Below are positions 1 to 12,060 of a DNA stretch of 64,000 bases, piece by piece; the first letter of the stretch is position 1, and every line of letters starts with the position of its first letter. Source of the stretch: Polytrichum commune (Eukaryota > Streptophyta > Polytrichopsida > Polytrichales > Polytrichaceae); assembly GCA_950295325.1 (NCBI GenBank), contig OX485807.1:22415666-22479665 (forward strand), read 5' to 3'. The notes under the pieces were generated by a model. It was not told where the DNA came from, made no database searches, and was given only the letters and a program-made list of their open reading frames with translations. The position numbers were made by a program, and so were the translations under genes.

Positions 1-104
1 AGCGTAGTGTGAATCGAACTTGGACCGGCTCCGCCTTTTCCACCAATGAGAGTGCTTGAAGTGTAATGGGTAACGGGCTCTCAGTCTCGTGTGTGAAGTG
101 GCCC
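1..104. mobile_element. Right end of a Tourist/PIF-like MITE, truncated by the window edge
   Basis: Ends in GTGTGAAGTGGCCC, the terminal inverted repeat of the elements at 47352-47941 and 60153-60645, followed by TTA. Its interior (TTTTCCACCAATGAGAGTGC, TCAGTCTCGTGTGTGAAG) matches 60,575-60,640 closely. Confidence 0.8.
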
Positions 105-127
105 TTAGAGTGATTTGTGAGGTACAT

Positions 128-530
128 CAGTTGAAACCATGGGTTTAGTCTCAACCTTGAGCTACATAACATTACTCAGCTTAGCCATGGCCCACAAAAC
201 GCCATGGCTAAGCTGAGTAATGTTATGCTATGAGAAGTTATATAGAGTCACCCTAAGTTTTCTTGATGCTTAAATGACCATACACAACGAGTGGTGTCGG
301 GTTATTGAGAACCGGTTTTCTAGGATGGGTAGGCCAAGTTAGCCTTGCATAAGATGATATGAGATCGAAGGCAACATGTCCCAAACGTATACCCTATTTC
401 ACATCCTAAAATTATTTTCAGTTTGAGAGGTAAAAAAAATAGGTCCCAAAAATCTACCGGACTTTCAAAATAGGCTCCACTTTTAAATGAAGGATGGGAA
501 TCCACGGTTTTGTCCATATTTGAGGAACTT
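128..530 (-). repeat. Dispersed repeat family D copy carrying a palindromic insertion
   Basis: Reverse complement of segments at 38,060-38,450 and 40,672-40,905. Shared blocks include AACCATGGGTTTA, GTCACCC..AAGTTTTCTT, GGCCAAG..AGCCTTGCAT and CATCCTAAAATTATTTTC-like sequence. A 63-bp perfect palindrome interrupts it at 165-227. Confidence 0.7.
165..227. repeat. Perfect 27-bp-arm palindrome inserted in repeat D
   Basis: Arms 165-191 and 201-227 are exact inverse complements (27 of 27), with a 9-nt loop, CCACAAAAC. CTA flanks both sides (162-164 and 228-230). The two other family D copies lack it, so it looks like a minimal fold-back insertion. Confidence 0.85.
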
Positions 531-779
531 TATGAATAACTCTAATGTAATGAGTCTTGAAACTCACCCACAGGTCATACCATGAAAACTATTGAAGTTA
601 GTTTTTTTTTATTGTCATAGTGTTCATGTAGACAAAGTTCAATTTTCACACCTATAGTATAAAGTGCTCCTAGTTACAAAAGCCTTTGAAATTTTTTTCA
701 CAAGTAAATGTTGGTTGCTGATTGATAGTATGTGGTGGTGAACCATCAATAGGGTTTAGGACAATGTTGCAAACCGGAT

Positions 780-985
780 CAATGTCTGGGGAGATTTTTG
801 GGCACAATCGGTCAAGATCCAAGTGTTTCCAAGTTCAATTGATTACAAGTTGACATCTTTCCGTTTTTCTTTACTCACTGAGGTATATTTTGTCTAAATT
901 CCTCTAGAATGATCAGTAATTATCTTGAAGTCTTCACCTTCGGCCGGGTATTTTTCCACACTCAACCAATCGATATATAACTCCA
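780..985 (+). repeat. Dispersed repeat family E copy
   Basis: Shares GGGCACAATCGGTC, TTTCCAAGTTCAA, TACAAGTTGACATC and CTTGAAGTCTTCA-like blocks, in order, with 39,135-39,355 and 40,930-41,160. In the other two places family E follows family D in the same orientation; here D is inverted relative to it. Confidence 0.65.
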
Positions 986-988
986 TTG

Positions 989-1196
989 ATTATCCCAGTT
1001 AGTGCGTGTTGCTATTTGGAGTTACGCAATGCAATATCGTCTTACTCGGGAGTTCCCCATTTACTAGCGAAAGTTCAATAGCTTGCTCGTAGACAATGCA
1101 AAACAAAAATGACTTTGCTTAGCAAAATATCAGGTTCTCGTTAAATAGTTATAGCACTACGTAACTCCAATAGTAACACACACTAATTGGGATAAT
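989..1196. mobile_element. Fold-back MITE, family B
   Basis: 208 bp with termini ATTATCCCAGTTAGTG and CACTAATTGGGATAAT. The inverted arms extend about 45 bp through TATTTGGAGTTACGCAATGC and its partner GCACTACGTAACTCCAATA. No coding capacity. Confidence 0.75.
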
Positions 1197-1342
1197 TGGT
1201 GTAGTTGTTAGTTCTCCCTTGTTCATTGAAACAAAATCAACTTTGGATCCCTTCAAGGAGCCACAACTGATACATTGGGCTCTCACACCTTGCTCTTTGC
1301 AGAACCCAATGCTTTCATCAAACCTGACCCGTCTTCTAATAC

Positions 1343-1563
1343 TACACCATTTATGGTATTTAGTGTCACTTACTATTTGGTGTTACATAATCCTATAACA
1401 TTTTATTGCTAATGTAACTTATTACCAAGCAAAGATGTTATTGTTATATAGTGTCCAAACTACCAATTTGACAATTGTTGGTTAAGAATGAGATCCATAG
1501 TAAGAATTTATAACACAAAGTAACTCCAAATAGTAAGTGACACTGAATACCATAAATAGCATA
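1343..1563. mobile_element. Fold-back MITE, family B
   Basis: Inverted arms of about 42 bp: CCATTTATGGTATTTAGTGT then CACTTACTATTTGGTGTTAC on the left; the right arm carries the inverse, AACTCCAAATAGTAAGTG then ACACTGAATACCATAAATAG. The interior is AT-rich and non-coding. Confidence 0.8.
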
Positions 1564-1777
1564 CATATACTGAATATACATTAGAAATCTTTCAACCTAA
1601 CGACAACCCTGACTTTTTATTATTGGAATAATAACATTGTTTTCCCAAAAGTAAACGACATTAATATCACACTAACAAACAACTTTATTCAAATGAGTGT
1701 TGATGAGTTGTGGGACTAGAAATTGTTTATGCATGGATCGTGCTTTTATTATTCTAGGATATGGCATGGTTTCTATG

Positions 1778-2051
1778 GGGTCATTAGTGTGACTTTTGAA
1801 TAAAGTGACTAACTGCATTCACTTGTGATTTCAAGTAATTACGGTAATATAAAGTCGATTTGTCTACTTGACACGTGGAGATATGTGGAGTTGTGTGAAA
1901 CCATGTGAGCGTGTCTTCTTACTTATTTGATGCAATATTATTTCCTCTAGTACATTTGATCCAATATTATAGTTATGAGTGTCATAAAAGTAAGTCTTAT
2001 ATATATTTATGGAAATGTTAGAAGAATTAGTGTTAGTCACACTAATGACCC
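1778..2051. mobile_element. Small MITE with a 17-bp perfect TIR
   Basis: GGGTCATTAGTGTGACT at 1778-1794 is exactly inverted at 2035-2051. 274 bp, non-coding interior. No clear target duplication. Confidence 0.65.
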
Positions 2052-2820
2052 TATTAGTGCACAATGTTGAACATGAGCACTATGATTGTGAATGGAGAGT
2101 TTTGTGGGCACTTCCCGGTTGGGTGAAGCATTGACTTGGTGCATGTAGTTCTCAGTCCCTTGACATCCCTCAAATTATGCAACATGATGCATGTTTGCGA
2201 GATTGGCAGTTGGGTTAACCCTAATTTCCCAAGAGACTGTATTTTGGCTTATGGATGACTCTTGAAGGCAAATTAATCCAAGACTTTAACAATATGGGAT
2301 ATTGAACATCAGTCAACCGAGATAAACTGAAGGAGGAAGGGTTAAACCTTGATCGCATCAAGACTTGTGCCTCAACACAATATTTCCATGCTTAGAGTGC
2401 TTAGTAATGTTGCCTTGGGAAAATCATCTATAAAGAAAATGATTGAGGGATACACCAAAAGTCGTTCACAATGGGATACTCGTAGCTCTAAATCTTAGAT
2501 TTGGTTTACATCATAAGCATACGATGCCTTGGCATTGAGAGGGTGGTTATGAGCCAAGGAGTGAGAAAGATCAACAACCCTAGGGGAGCTACACAAACGC
2601 TTGCAATGGAGTCATTTGCAATTAAGGTGCATTACGGAAGTGGTGTGCGATTCGATCCCATGTTGAAAGAAGTAGGTGGTTGGATCTCAAGGGAGGCACC
2701 AAAGCTTGATATTGGGATGCAATGATCGAGTTATTGGCATAAGCAAGCCAACACACCTCCAAGGATGTCATCAACCCTTTTAGGACTCATATTGGTGAGA
2801 TATTCCCATTGAATGTCGAG
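2052..2820. other. Non-coding stretch before the LINE relic
   Basis: No recognisable protein. The 74-codon frame at 2501-2725 has no family match I can name. Part may be the unrecognisably decayed 5' end of the LINE that follows. Confidence 0.3.
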
Positions 2821-2824
2821 AGAA

Positions 2825-4560
2825 ATTTAAGTAAATTTTTCGGTTTCAGAAGGATGTTTTCCCCTTCAAGGTGGACTCTCATAAGTTGCTTTCACGGATT
2901 GCACTACTGAAAGATCAAACCATGATTGCCAAGTTTGTAGGGCCTAAACCTAACTCTCAAGCTTTGGAGATGTGGCTTCAAACCATGAACCAAGAGTTAA
3001 AGAGGAAATTCCTCAACTTTCTGCCATAGTTTGGGCAAAGGTTACTTCTCTTTGTCCAACAATGGTAGAGATATGACACACAACGCCCTCATGCTTTCTC
3101 CATTTTAAATCAAAGTGGGGGTCATGCATGCTACAAAGCTAGGTACCAAACTTAACCCTAATAAACCTAACAATGTAGCATTACTTGGGTACCACTCATA
3201 AACCCGCCATTTGAGCACCTTGACCAAGCCATAGATATTACAAAAATCTTAGATGGTCATTAGCATTGATAACTCAAATGTAACAACAAAATACCCAAGG
3301 TTTTGTGTTGATCTCGAGGTTAATGAGGGATGGGTGACGAGCATTGCTCTCGATTATGAAGATGTCATCCTCCCAACCCAAAATGCGATGGTAGATTATG
3401 ATAACGTCCCCTTTAGATGTAGGGCTTGTCTTCATTGGAAGCATAGGGTTAAGGAGTGCAAAGAGTTTGTAAGACAATCATCTAAAGGACCCAAGAAGCC
3501 AATACATGCATTTCAACCAATACAACAATAGAAAGGCAAAACATGCAAATGGACCAAGATGGTTTCCAAACAACGCATCCCAAATCAAGCATAAGGAGGA
3601 ATATCTTGACATAAACATTGAGGCACATTGGCCCCACTCTACAAACATCAAGATTTTTCAGACGAAGCCCTTAGAGAGGTCTTCAAGGGATTCCTTGTCA
3701 CCGTCTTTAAAGCTTTGAATGACTCACTTACACTAGAAATCACTCAAACAGAATCATCCTCTATAATCACATCTATGGCAAAACGGAAAGCACCGAGTCA
3801 TGATGGATCCCAATTGAATCATTTCAACAACTATGGCCAATTCTTGGATTGAGATAGGGGATTTCTATTATGGGCTTACTAAGGGTTTGATTAGCTTAAT
3901 TCCCAAGAAGGGGGACACCAAGAGTCTTAACAACATGCGTCCTATTACTCTCCTTATGACAATTTACAAGATCTTTGCTAAAATGCTACAACTCGGGCTG
4001 CAATTAATGCTCAGTGGTGTAGTTAGCCCTAAACAAACTTCATTTCTTCCCCTTACATTTATTTATGTAACCTTGTACTTGTCCTAAAAACCTTTGCATT
4101 GGGCTAAGAAATCTAGACAACGTATGGTTTCTCTTAAACTAAGTTTTCTAGTGCTTATGATAAAGTGTTTTGGAAATTATTCTTCATGCTATGCAAAGGA
4201 TGGGCATTAGTGAGAAATTTATTAGGTGATCCAAACTCCTCTTTGGCAACACGTTGGCAATGGTCAATCTTAATGGTGGTATGAGTGAGACCTTTAAATT
4301 CATAGGGGAGTCCACCAGGGGTGGCCTTTTGCACCCTATATGTTTCCAATTGTTGGAGACAAACTCACCCACGTCACGAAGAAAGTAATTGCCAAAGGGA
4401 GGTTGAAGGGATTGTCCTCCACGGGGGAAGGACGCAACAAAGCATCTCGTAATACATTGATGATGCTTCAATTATGGTCCAGGGGGTAAACACTATATAG
4501 GCAAACTTGTGAGACACTTCCAAATAGCTAGTAGGCTAAGTTTCTTCAACCTAAGTATTA
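2825..4560 (+). pseudogene. Decayed L1-type LINE (ORF1 relic plus reverse transcriptase relic)
   Basis: Across several frames and stops: DUF4283-like ALLKDQTMIAKFVGPKPNS (about 2,907-2,970), an ORF1 zinc-knuckle remnant YDNVPFRCRACLHWKHRVKE followed by C (3,400-3,465), then RT blocks SMAKRKAPSHDG (about 3,775), GLISLIPKKGD, MRPITLL and IYKIFAKML (3,875-3,990), VVSPKQTSF (about 4,020), a frameshifted SSAYDKVFWK (about 4,150), QRMGISEKFIR, NGGMSETF and a YIDDA-like catalytic remnant near 4,455. About 1 kb that should encode the AP endonuclease is missing between ORF1 and RT. Not functional. Confidence 0.83.
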
Positions 4561-4639
4561 GGCATAAAATCCATCCTTTGTTAATTGTAACTTTGTTAAA
4601 ATTTTAGTTTGAAAAAGAAATGTCACCCTATCTCCACCC

Positions 4640-4835
4640 CTTTGGGAAAATATCGGAAGTGTATCCCCCCCCCCCAAAGACAATAACACAACAACTACAA
4701 CTTTGAATGTTTGTATTCCATGTTTGCCAACCATAGTTTTGTAGTTTTGTGATCTAGTGTACATCATATTGGCGGCTGGAATTGTCCAAATTTCATGCAT
4801 AAATCCAAATATAATAAAATCCTAGTTAAGCAACC
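4640..4835 (-). repeat. Dispersed repeat family C copy
   Basis: Shares ACAACTTTGAATGTTTGTAT then TCCATGTT, TTGTAGTTTTG, TATTGGCGG and CATAAATCCAAATA with 11,885-12,060 (same orientation) and, inverted, with 10,800-11,030. An 11-bp C run lies at the left end. Confidence 0.65.
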
Positions 4836-5073
4836 AAATTAACCCATTTACCTTTGTTTTTTAACATGCTCATGAGAATAAAAGGTAAATATCTTGAACG
4901 GGGCAGACAAGTCAAGTTGCACCTATCTCACCCATGATATGGGCTAGTTCACATGGGGTCCCAAGCCCCACTCATGTTAGCAAGTCTCAACTTGTCGAGC
5001 CTCAAGAAACCATTCAAACATGGTCAACCATCATCAAAGGCGGATCTTGATTATTCGATGCAAAATTATTCGC

Positions 5074-5134
5074 GGGACTTGTGTTGAGAGTTGGGTCTTA
5101 TTTTTTGCTCGACCCAACTCTCAACACAAATCCC
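5074..5134. repeat. Inverted repeat, 24-bp arms
   Basis: GGGACTTGTGTTGAGAGTTG plus GGTC at 5074-5097 is inverted at 5111-5134 with one mismatch that would be a G:U pair in RNA; 13-nt loop. Confidence 0.75.
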
Positions 5135-5139
5135 AAGGC

Positions 5140-6059
5140 TCGCCTCCAAAAAAATGTTGCCATGTAGGCATCCATGTCATACTTGGGACTTAGGACTCAT
5201 GTCCCCATGTGAGGTGGTAAGTCCCAACTTCCATGTTCTCAACGACTAAGATTGCATGGATTGACGTCAAGTGACTTGAGACTTAGGACTTGGAACCCCT
5301 TGTAATTTAGCCCTAACTCTCTAGAATCCCGTGAATTGGTTGTTAATATCCAGTTCACCCAAATACGTCCACTACGATTGGTTGGACCCAAAAAGAAAAT
5401 GCTAAGAAGAAAACACAAGTCCTAGCACTACTCCAAACTTTATGTAGTTTAACTCGAAGGTTCCCACATGGCTTCCGGTTATAGGCATCGGGTTTAAGCC
5501 TCCTCAATCCCACGTAATTTTTTTTTTTTTTGCATCGTCCAAGTAATTACATCATGGTACATACATTACGACTTTCAAAGTGTTGTGAGCTTGGCCGCAT
5601 GCAGAAAACATGGCCATGGCAAAGTGGGGAAGGAGATGAGAACAAAGCCTATGGAGGCCGGACAAGGGAGGAGACACGTGCGCCTGTTTCATGGGAATAT
5701 TGGATACTACTTTACTTATGGGAGGTAGATGCTTGTTTTATATATACTTCAATTCCACTCCCCAAGTTTCCATCTCTTATTTTGACACACTTATCGGGAG
5801 GCGTGGATGTTGGAGAACCACCATAAACCATGCTATTTTCTTGGGGGGTGAAAACCGGTTTGGCTTCTTAACACCTCGCGAGGGGTAGTAGTAAAAACAC
5901 ACCCCCTATAGGTTTGTTGGCTCTGTCTGTAGGACAGAGACTATGCATCAACTTCTTCATTTCAAAAGCAAATTTCCTAACCACTTTGTGTTCACACTTG
6001 GACGTTACTTGTTCTTGTTATTTTTGGTCCACTTTATTTAATGTGGATGCTAACTATAG

Positions 6060-6094
<35 letters not shown>

Positions 6095-9030
6095 TGCTCC
6101 CTAAAATGCATTGAAAGAAATCTAGTTAACTATAGTTATTTCGGCAGTTCTTGATTATTTATTTTAAAAAATTTGGGTGATAAATGAGTAGCTTCAATCC
6201 TTGACCCGTATTTGAGAAGAAGGTGCACAAAATCCAAGAAAGGTTTGGTATAGTGAATAGCCATGGATTGACATGAGCAAAGTAATCAACTACAATTGTA
6301 GTCTTTCATAATAAAGGACAGAGCCTCACGGTTCTACCGTTTTCTTGTTTGTTGATTCATAATCATTTGATCTCAGTTGATTGTTTTAGGGTTTCATAAT
6401 CTTAATTAAGGGGTGTTATATTATACTTGTTTCAGATAGAAAAGGGGCTTTAATTTCATCATGCCTTCTCCGGGTTCGCTTCCCTCGGCAGGTGTTGTGA
6501 ATATCAATCCGGTAAATACAATCAACATTGTCGTAAAGAAAACCTTCACTTGGCTTTTACTGAACGGTAGGTGAGACGGGCTTGAGGGGCCCCTCCCTAC
6601 TCCACTCCGAGGGGGCGAGTCTTCCAAGGTTTTTTTTTCCCATTTATAACCAATTGATCATTTATGTGGAGAGTCGAATTTCCAACAACTCTTCTGCCTT
6701 GATTTTTATGTATTTCCGATGACATTTCATCCATGAGCGAATTGGTCATGTCTTATATATAACCAACATGAGTATATGGACTTCTCATTGTTGTTGTACT
6801 AGCTCGTCCTCCACTCTCCTCGTGCCTAATATGGAGTTCATGTTTGACGCTTTTTTCTCTGATGTCTCCAACAACAACCACCACCACCACCACCACCACC
6901 ACCAAAGGCCAATAAGGCGAGGTGAACCATGTTTGCATTTTCAAATTGTTGTGGCAACTAAAACACAAAGATATTGAACAAGATTCAGGAAGTCCATTAT
7001 GGGGTCTCAAGTTGTCACAAGGAAGTGTTTGAGATTACTTACAGTATGTTTAACTCTTTATCTTAAAAGTAAGAAACGACCCCACTCAAGAATCAACCTA
7101 TTAAATTGTATTATGGCTTTAGTTGTTTGATTCAAATGGAGAATTGCTTTGAGAAAATATAATACACGATACTCATGTGCCTTGGTGTCCCTAAGCCAGG
7201 TATCCACCCATTTATTGGTCGTGTTGTTCCCATTGAGGAATACATGCATGTGAAGTTAAACAATGAAAGATTTGGGTCGTACAAATGCAACGCCATGTTT
7301 AAACCATACGTATTGTGTGTCATAGGACATCCATATAACCACCCCCACCATAAACCCCTACAACATGACTCACCATACAATTCATAGAATTTACATATTG
7401 CAATGATAGATTTACCGCATAAACCCTTGATAGGAGAACCACAAGGTACCAACCGCTCATCGATAACATTATCTCAAGGGGATGGAATGTAGCCCCACTC
7501 ATGGTATTAGTCGCAGGCGCAAGAGCCACTACACACATCCTATCAATGAAAAACCTGGAAACAACACTTAAACTCCCTCTCATAAAAATAAAAAACACAT
7601 TTCAACAAATTAACATTATCACCACACAACATGCACACTCAATACTAGTCCATAAACGAAGACTAGAGAACAAACAATCAGTCACAGACCTCCATGACCC
7701 AACATAACTAAATAACCTATCTCATAACCCGGTGCACCTTACCATATAAAATAATGCCACCTTACTAGAAAACACCAATAAACAACTACCACATACTACC
7801 GGTTACCGGTTAACCGGCTATCTGCTACTAATATAGTGTCTACTCCCTGCAAAGGGTGAAGTAGTTCTACATCTAACGCCATTGCCCTAGGGCGTGGCTA
7901 AGAATGTTTTATGAACATATACTCTGTTCACTCTAGCCTCCTCCGGAGACCGGAGTTCTTCTTCTTCTTCTTCTTTTGGGTCGTACAAATGACCCACATT
8001 CAAATACGTATCACATATCTCATCATTTATCTTTACATACGATCGTACAATAGAAGGGGTTCTATTCCAATTGCTTGAACTTGTTATCATGCCCACCACT
8101 AGGACCAACAAATGGTCCACACTGGTGGCTTGGCAATTTTCATCTTGATAGAAGTTATTAATTTTTATGTATGCACTGGCAACACCGTAATACATCGAAT
8201 CCAACGAAGTTCATGTGAGTAGAACACAAAATCCTTATTGATGGAAGTAAGTTTTGAAAAGAGACAAACTTTCCCTATCAAGAAGGACTCCTCCTCCTAC
8301 TGCCCAAGAGCAATGACTAGTCTTGGTGTGAAGATGGCATTACAATAAAGAAAATCACGCGTGTGGGGACAAAGAACTCATTGAAACGAGGAGTCAATAT
8401 GTAATTGGAAACAAATAGCTATTGGCCTGAGTTGTGCCGCTGTAGCTGCATGATGTGAATCTAAGTTATATCGGAAAGAACACGTCACAAACTTAGCATG
8501 GCCTTGTGAGCATGTCGAGACAATTATACGTATACATGACGCTTGCTTATACACGTGGCCAACCACAAGGAAACTAAATAAAACATGGTCTTTCAATAAA
8601 TTATACAACCCTTAGAGAAGAGGGAAAAAGACTATAGTATTATAATTGCATGGCCCATAACATTATTTACCATTGTCAACCATTTTATTTCAATAACCTC
8701 AGTGACAATGTTTCGTCCGAGTTCATCGAGCTAAATATGCTATGCTAAGAGAATAACCATGAGATTGATCCCGGATACTACCAAGGAGATTCCCAGCTCT
8801 ACCCACTCGTCATGCTCAGTTGGATAATGTTATGCCATGAATAAACGATCACAAATGTATTTGATGGAAACTTTGTTGCAAAATTCAAAAAGTTGCTCGG
8901 GTCTTTCATTTTTCAATTATTCACCTATTGTACTGGAGTTGCTGTTTTTTTTTAATATGATCTAAAATGTACTTAATTTGTGATGGCATTTGATTTGGGG
9001 GTCTTATGTAACCACTTTAGATTGCAAAGG
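5140..9030. other. Gene-free stretch with microsatellites
   Basis: No gene recognised on either strand. It contains a (TA)n run at about 6,061-6,092, an (ACC)n run at about 6,877-6,904 and a (TTC)n run near 7,954. The open frames between 7,130 and 8,610 have no recognisable motifs, although 7,130-7,620 keeps several overlapping open frames and may be an old coding relic. Confidence 0.35.
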
Positions 9031-9045
9031 CAACTTGACTTGCAT

Positions 9046-9455
9046 CACGGGGAGGTCACTTCATTGTCAAGTTGACACCACGTGCGGACAAAGTTTGCTA
9101 CCCCTATATTACATGCCATATATAATTTTAAAATTTATGATATTTTTTTCTACATATACATAACCATTGATAGTATCTTTTGTATACTTTTTTGAAATTT
9201 TTAGTCATCTTTATTTTTTTAGTAATTGTTTTAGTTCAATTTTGTGTCATTCTAGTTAGAAATGGTATGTTTTATGAAAAAAACAAATCATCAAATTTAG
9301 TTACCACTTTTGACTATGTCATAGGTATTGTGTATATCTACTCATGAAAAAAATTTGATAAAATTTTGACCCATTTTGGTGGTGCAACTTACCAAAAGAA
9401 GATTTTTTTTGGCCGCACGTGGTGTTCAACTTGACAATGGAGTGATCTACCCGTG
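9046..9455. mobile_element. hAT-type MITE with 8-bp TSD
   Basis: 410 bp. Starts CACGGGGAGGTCACTTCATT and ends in the inverse of CACGGGTAGATCACTCCATT; the inverted arms run about 46 bp through CACCACGTGCGG with a few changes. Flanked on both sides by ACTTGCAT (9038-9045 and 9456-9463), the 8-bp duplication typical of hAT. The AT-rich interior has no transposase. Confidence 0.88.
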
Positions 9456-9644
9456 ACTTGCATTAATGATATATGAATCACACTATTCTCAAGTTCATGA
9501 TAACTCAATTGTCTCAAATCCTAGAGGATTGTAAGGTCATATTTGAGTTTTTGCACACTTTTTATGAGGTTTCCAAATTGTGTCTTAAATTCAAATAATG
9601 ATGTATGAAAATGAAGGAGCCAATTTTGTCAAGTTTTACTTTCC

Positions 9645-9970
9645 AAAAAAAAATGAATGTAAAAAAATATGGTGATGATTTTTATTTGTCACCTTTCAAA
9701 AATATGGTGACATTTGGATTTTTGTGGACACATTTTTAGACATAAAAGAAGAACTATGATTTTTTGGGGAGGCTGGACTAAGTAGAGTGTATCTTTGTAA
9801 AACATCCGTGACCATGTCCTAAAGGATGATCACATTAGACGTAGAACTATTTCGCCATTGCAGGAGTAGACACTACATTAGTAACTGGTAACCATTAAAA
9901 TAACCATTAGCATGTACTCATGTCCGGGAAATAAATATCATCACCATATTTTTTTACATTCATTTTTTTT
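9645..9970. mobile_element. Fold-back element with arms of about 42 bp
   Basis: AAAAAAAATGAATGTAAAAA and AATATGGTGATGATTTTTAT on the left are inverted at about 9,929-9,970 with about one mismatch. The interior is non-coding. Target duplication unclear because the ends are A-rich. Confidence 0.65.
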
Positions 9971-10799
9971 ACTACTAGATGATAGTGGAGAGGTACCCAA
10001 ATTGAACAGAGTGATTGGCGGTCTGATTCCTAGCCATGAAATCATCTCTTTACTTGACGGAAAACTAGCCAAGTGGTCAAGTGACTCATGTGTTCCAAAC
10101 AAAAGAAAAGCAAGCCCACAATGATCATAAGGGTTAATTACCTCTAGGACCTCATCAAATACCTAGTCAACTGAAGGATGGTGTGATGGGTAGTGATGTT
10201 CCACAAGCATGAACAATGTAAGTTAGGACATGATTCCAACTTCCACTTCAACACCTCTCAATCTCCTTACCTTGAACTACAAGCTTTAGCATGTTTCTCT
10301 TGCTCTCCTCTATGTTGCCATGGCTACAAATGACAACAAATAAGCTTAAACACCTCCGCAACAATGTATTGAAGCCCATAATGACCATAGGGGTTGATTA
10401 CTAGTCTCATTGGATCTCCTCGATTACTTAGTCAACCAAAGGATGAAGAATCGCAAGCATGAACGATGTAAGTTAGGCCATGATTCCCCAAGGGGTGGAC
10501 TCTTCATTTGGAAACTTAAATGATGTGCATGGATTATTATGAAATTAAACTCTATATATGAGAAAGTTTATAAAGAGAAACAAGCGTATACATACTAATG
10601 GCATACTAATGGCATGTTAGAAAATAAACTCGTGTATTTATATTACGTTTTTCAATGTAATGTAATAAATGCCTCTACTACATACACCAAATATAAACCT
10701 TTAATAAAATAAAGATTCAATATATATAAAATTCACTTTCCCTTTCCAATAAGACAATCATTAATCATTTTTTCATCCATAACATGTAAACACAAAGAT

Positions 10800-12060
10800 T
10801 ACATCATCTAGGATTGAAGTATATTTGGATTTATGCATGACTTTGAACAAATTCAACCAACCAATATGACATACACTAGATTGCAAAACTATGCAATTAT
10901 GGTGGTTGGCGAACACCGAATACAAAACATTCAATGTTGTTGTTGTTGTGTTGTTGTCATTTAATGTTTTTATCCCCACAAGTGCATATCCCTTGTTATT
11001 TTCGGACAAGTGGTTTGTCCAAATGTACTTAAATGTCAGTTCATCAAGCAAACAAAGACGAAAGCATAATAACTTAGCCACAATCTAGTGAGCAAAACTC
11101 ATAGGAGCCCCATGAGCACTCTACGGGCCTTCAGTTTGTAAAAACCTAGAACTTAAATGCAAACCCCGACGAGAATTATCAGGGTAGTCATTGAGGACTA
11201 TTATCATATGACAACAATAAATGAAAATGTGAATTGTATGGAACTAGAACATTTATTGTTAATGCTTTCTCTAAACCCTAGGACCCCCTTTTGTACATCT
11301 ACCTTTCCTTCAACATTCTCAACAACCTTTTCGAATGTACACACTAGAGAAAAACAATACCTCTCCCCTATGCATACTATGTACCCTAATGCCTCAAATA
11401 ATGCCCCTTTTGATACTCACAGTAGTTCATACATGGGTTGGGGTGAACCAACCCGTACACTGGTTCCTTGGAGGCAAGGGTTTAGGCATCCAACAAGGAA
11501 CGAGTGTATGGGTTGGTTCACCCAAATTTTCATACATGGTATGAAGAGTCCAACCCCCAAGCATGATTCCAACTTCAATGTCAACACCTCCCAATCTCCT
11601 CACCTCGATCCACAAGCATAAGCATGCTTTCCTTGTTCTCCTCCATGATGCCATGCCTACAAATGACAATAAACAAGCTTAAACACCTTCATATGACGTC
11701 TTGAAGTCCAAAATGACCATAAGGGTTATTTACTAGCCTCATTGGAAAACACGGTATCATTAGCTACTTAATCAACTAAGGGGTGGTGTGATGGGTGGTG
11801 ATGTCTCACAAGCATGAGCAATCTAGGACGCAATTCCAATAACTAACATTCAAGTATATTTGGATGAATCACTTGTCCAGAAATATTAAGGGACATGCAC
11901 TTGTGGGGACATAAAACATCACACGACAACAACAACTTTGAATGTTTGTATTCCATGTTCGTCAACCACCATAATTATGTAGTTTTGCAATATGATATAT
12001 TGGCGGTTGGAAGCGCGACATAAATCCAAATACTTAAATCCTAGTTCAACTTTGACAACA
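10800..12060. repeat. Inverted pair of dispersed repeat C
   Basis: 10,800-11,030 and 11,850-12,060 are inverse complements of each other: ATTTGGATTTATG, CCAATATGACAT, TTGCAAAACTATGCAATTAT, GGTGGTTGGCGAACA and CCCCACAAGTGCAT each recur inverted. About 820 bp lie between them. The third copy is at 4,640-4,835. Confidence 0.68.
11441..11523. repeat. Inverted repeat, 30-bp arms
   Basis: GGGTGAACCAACCCGTACAC then TGGTTCCTTG (11441-11470) is inverted at 11494-11523 with two mismatches; 23-nt loop. It lies inside a 154-codon chance frame. Confidence 0.75.

Noticed and set aside
6877-6904. Poly-His / poly-Val frames
   Set aside because: Produced by a simple (ACC)n repeat, not a protein feature.
7130-7620. 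Overlapping open frames suggesting an old gene
   Set aside because: No motif could be named in any frame; left as unassigned.
7795-7830. ACCGGTTACCGGTTAACCGG palindromic stretch
   Set aside because: Short and explainable by chance in a CGG/CCG-repeating tract; no second copy seen.
11157-11621. 154-codon open frame on the + strand
   Set aside because: It spans a strong inverted repeat, has no recognisable motif and overlaps an equally open - strand frame; chance frame in repeat DNA.
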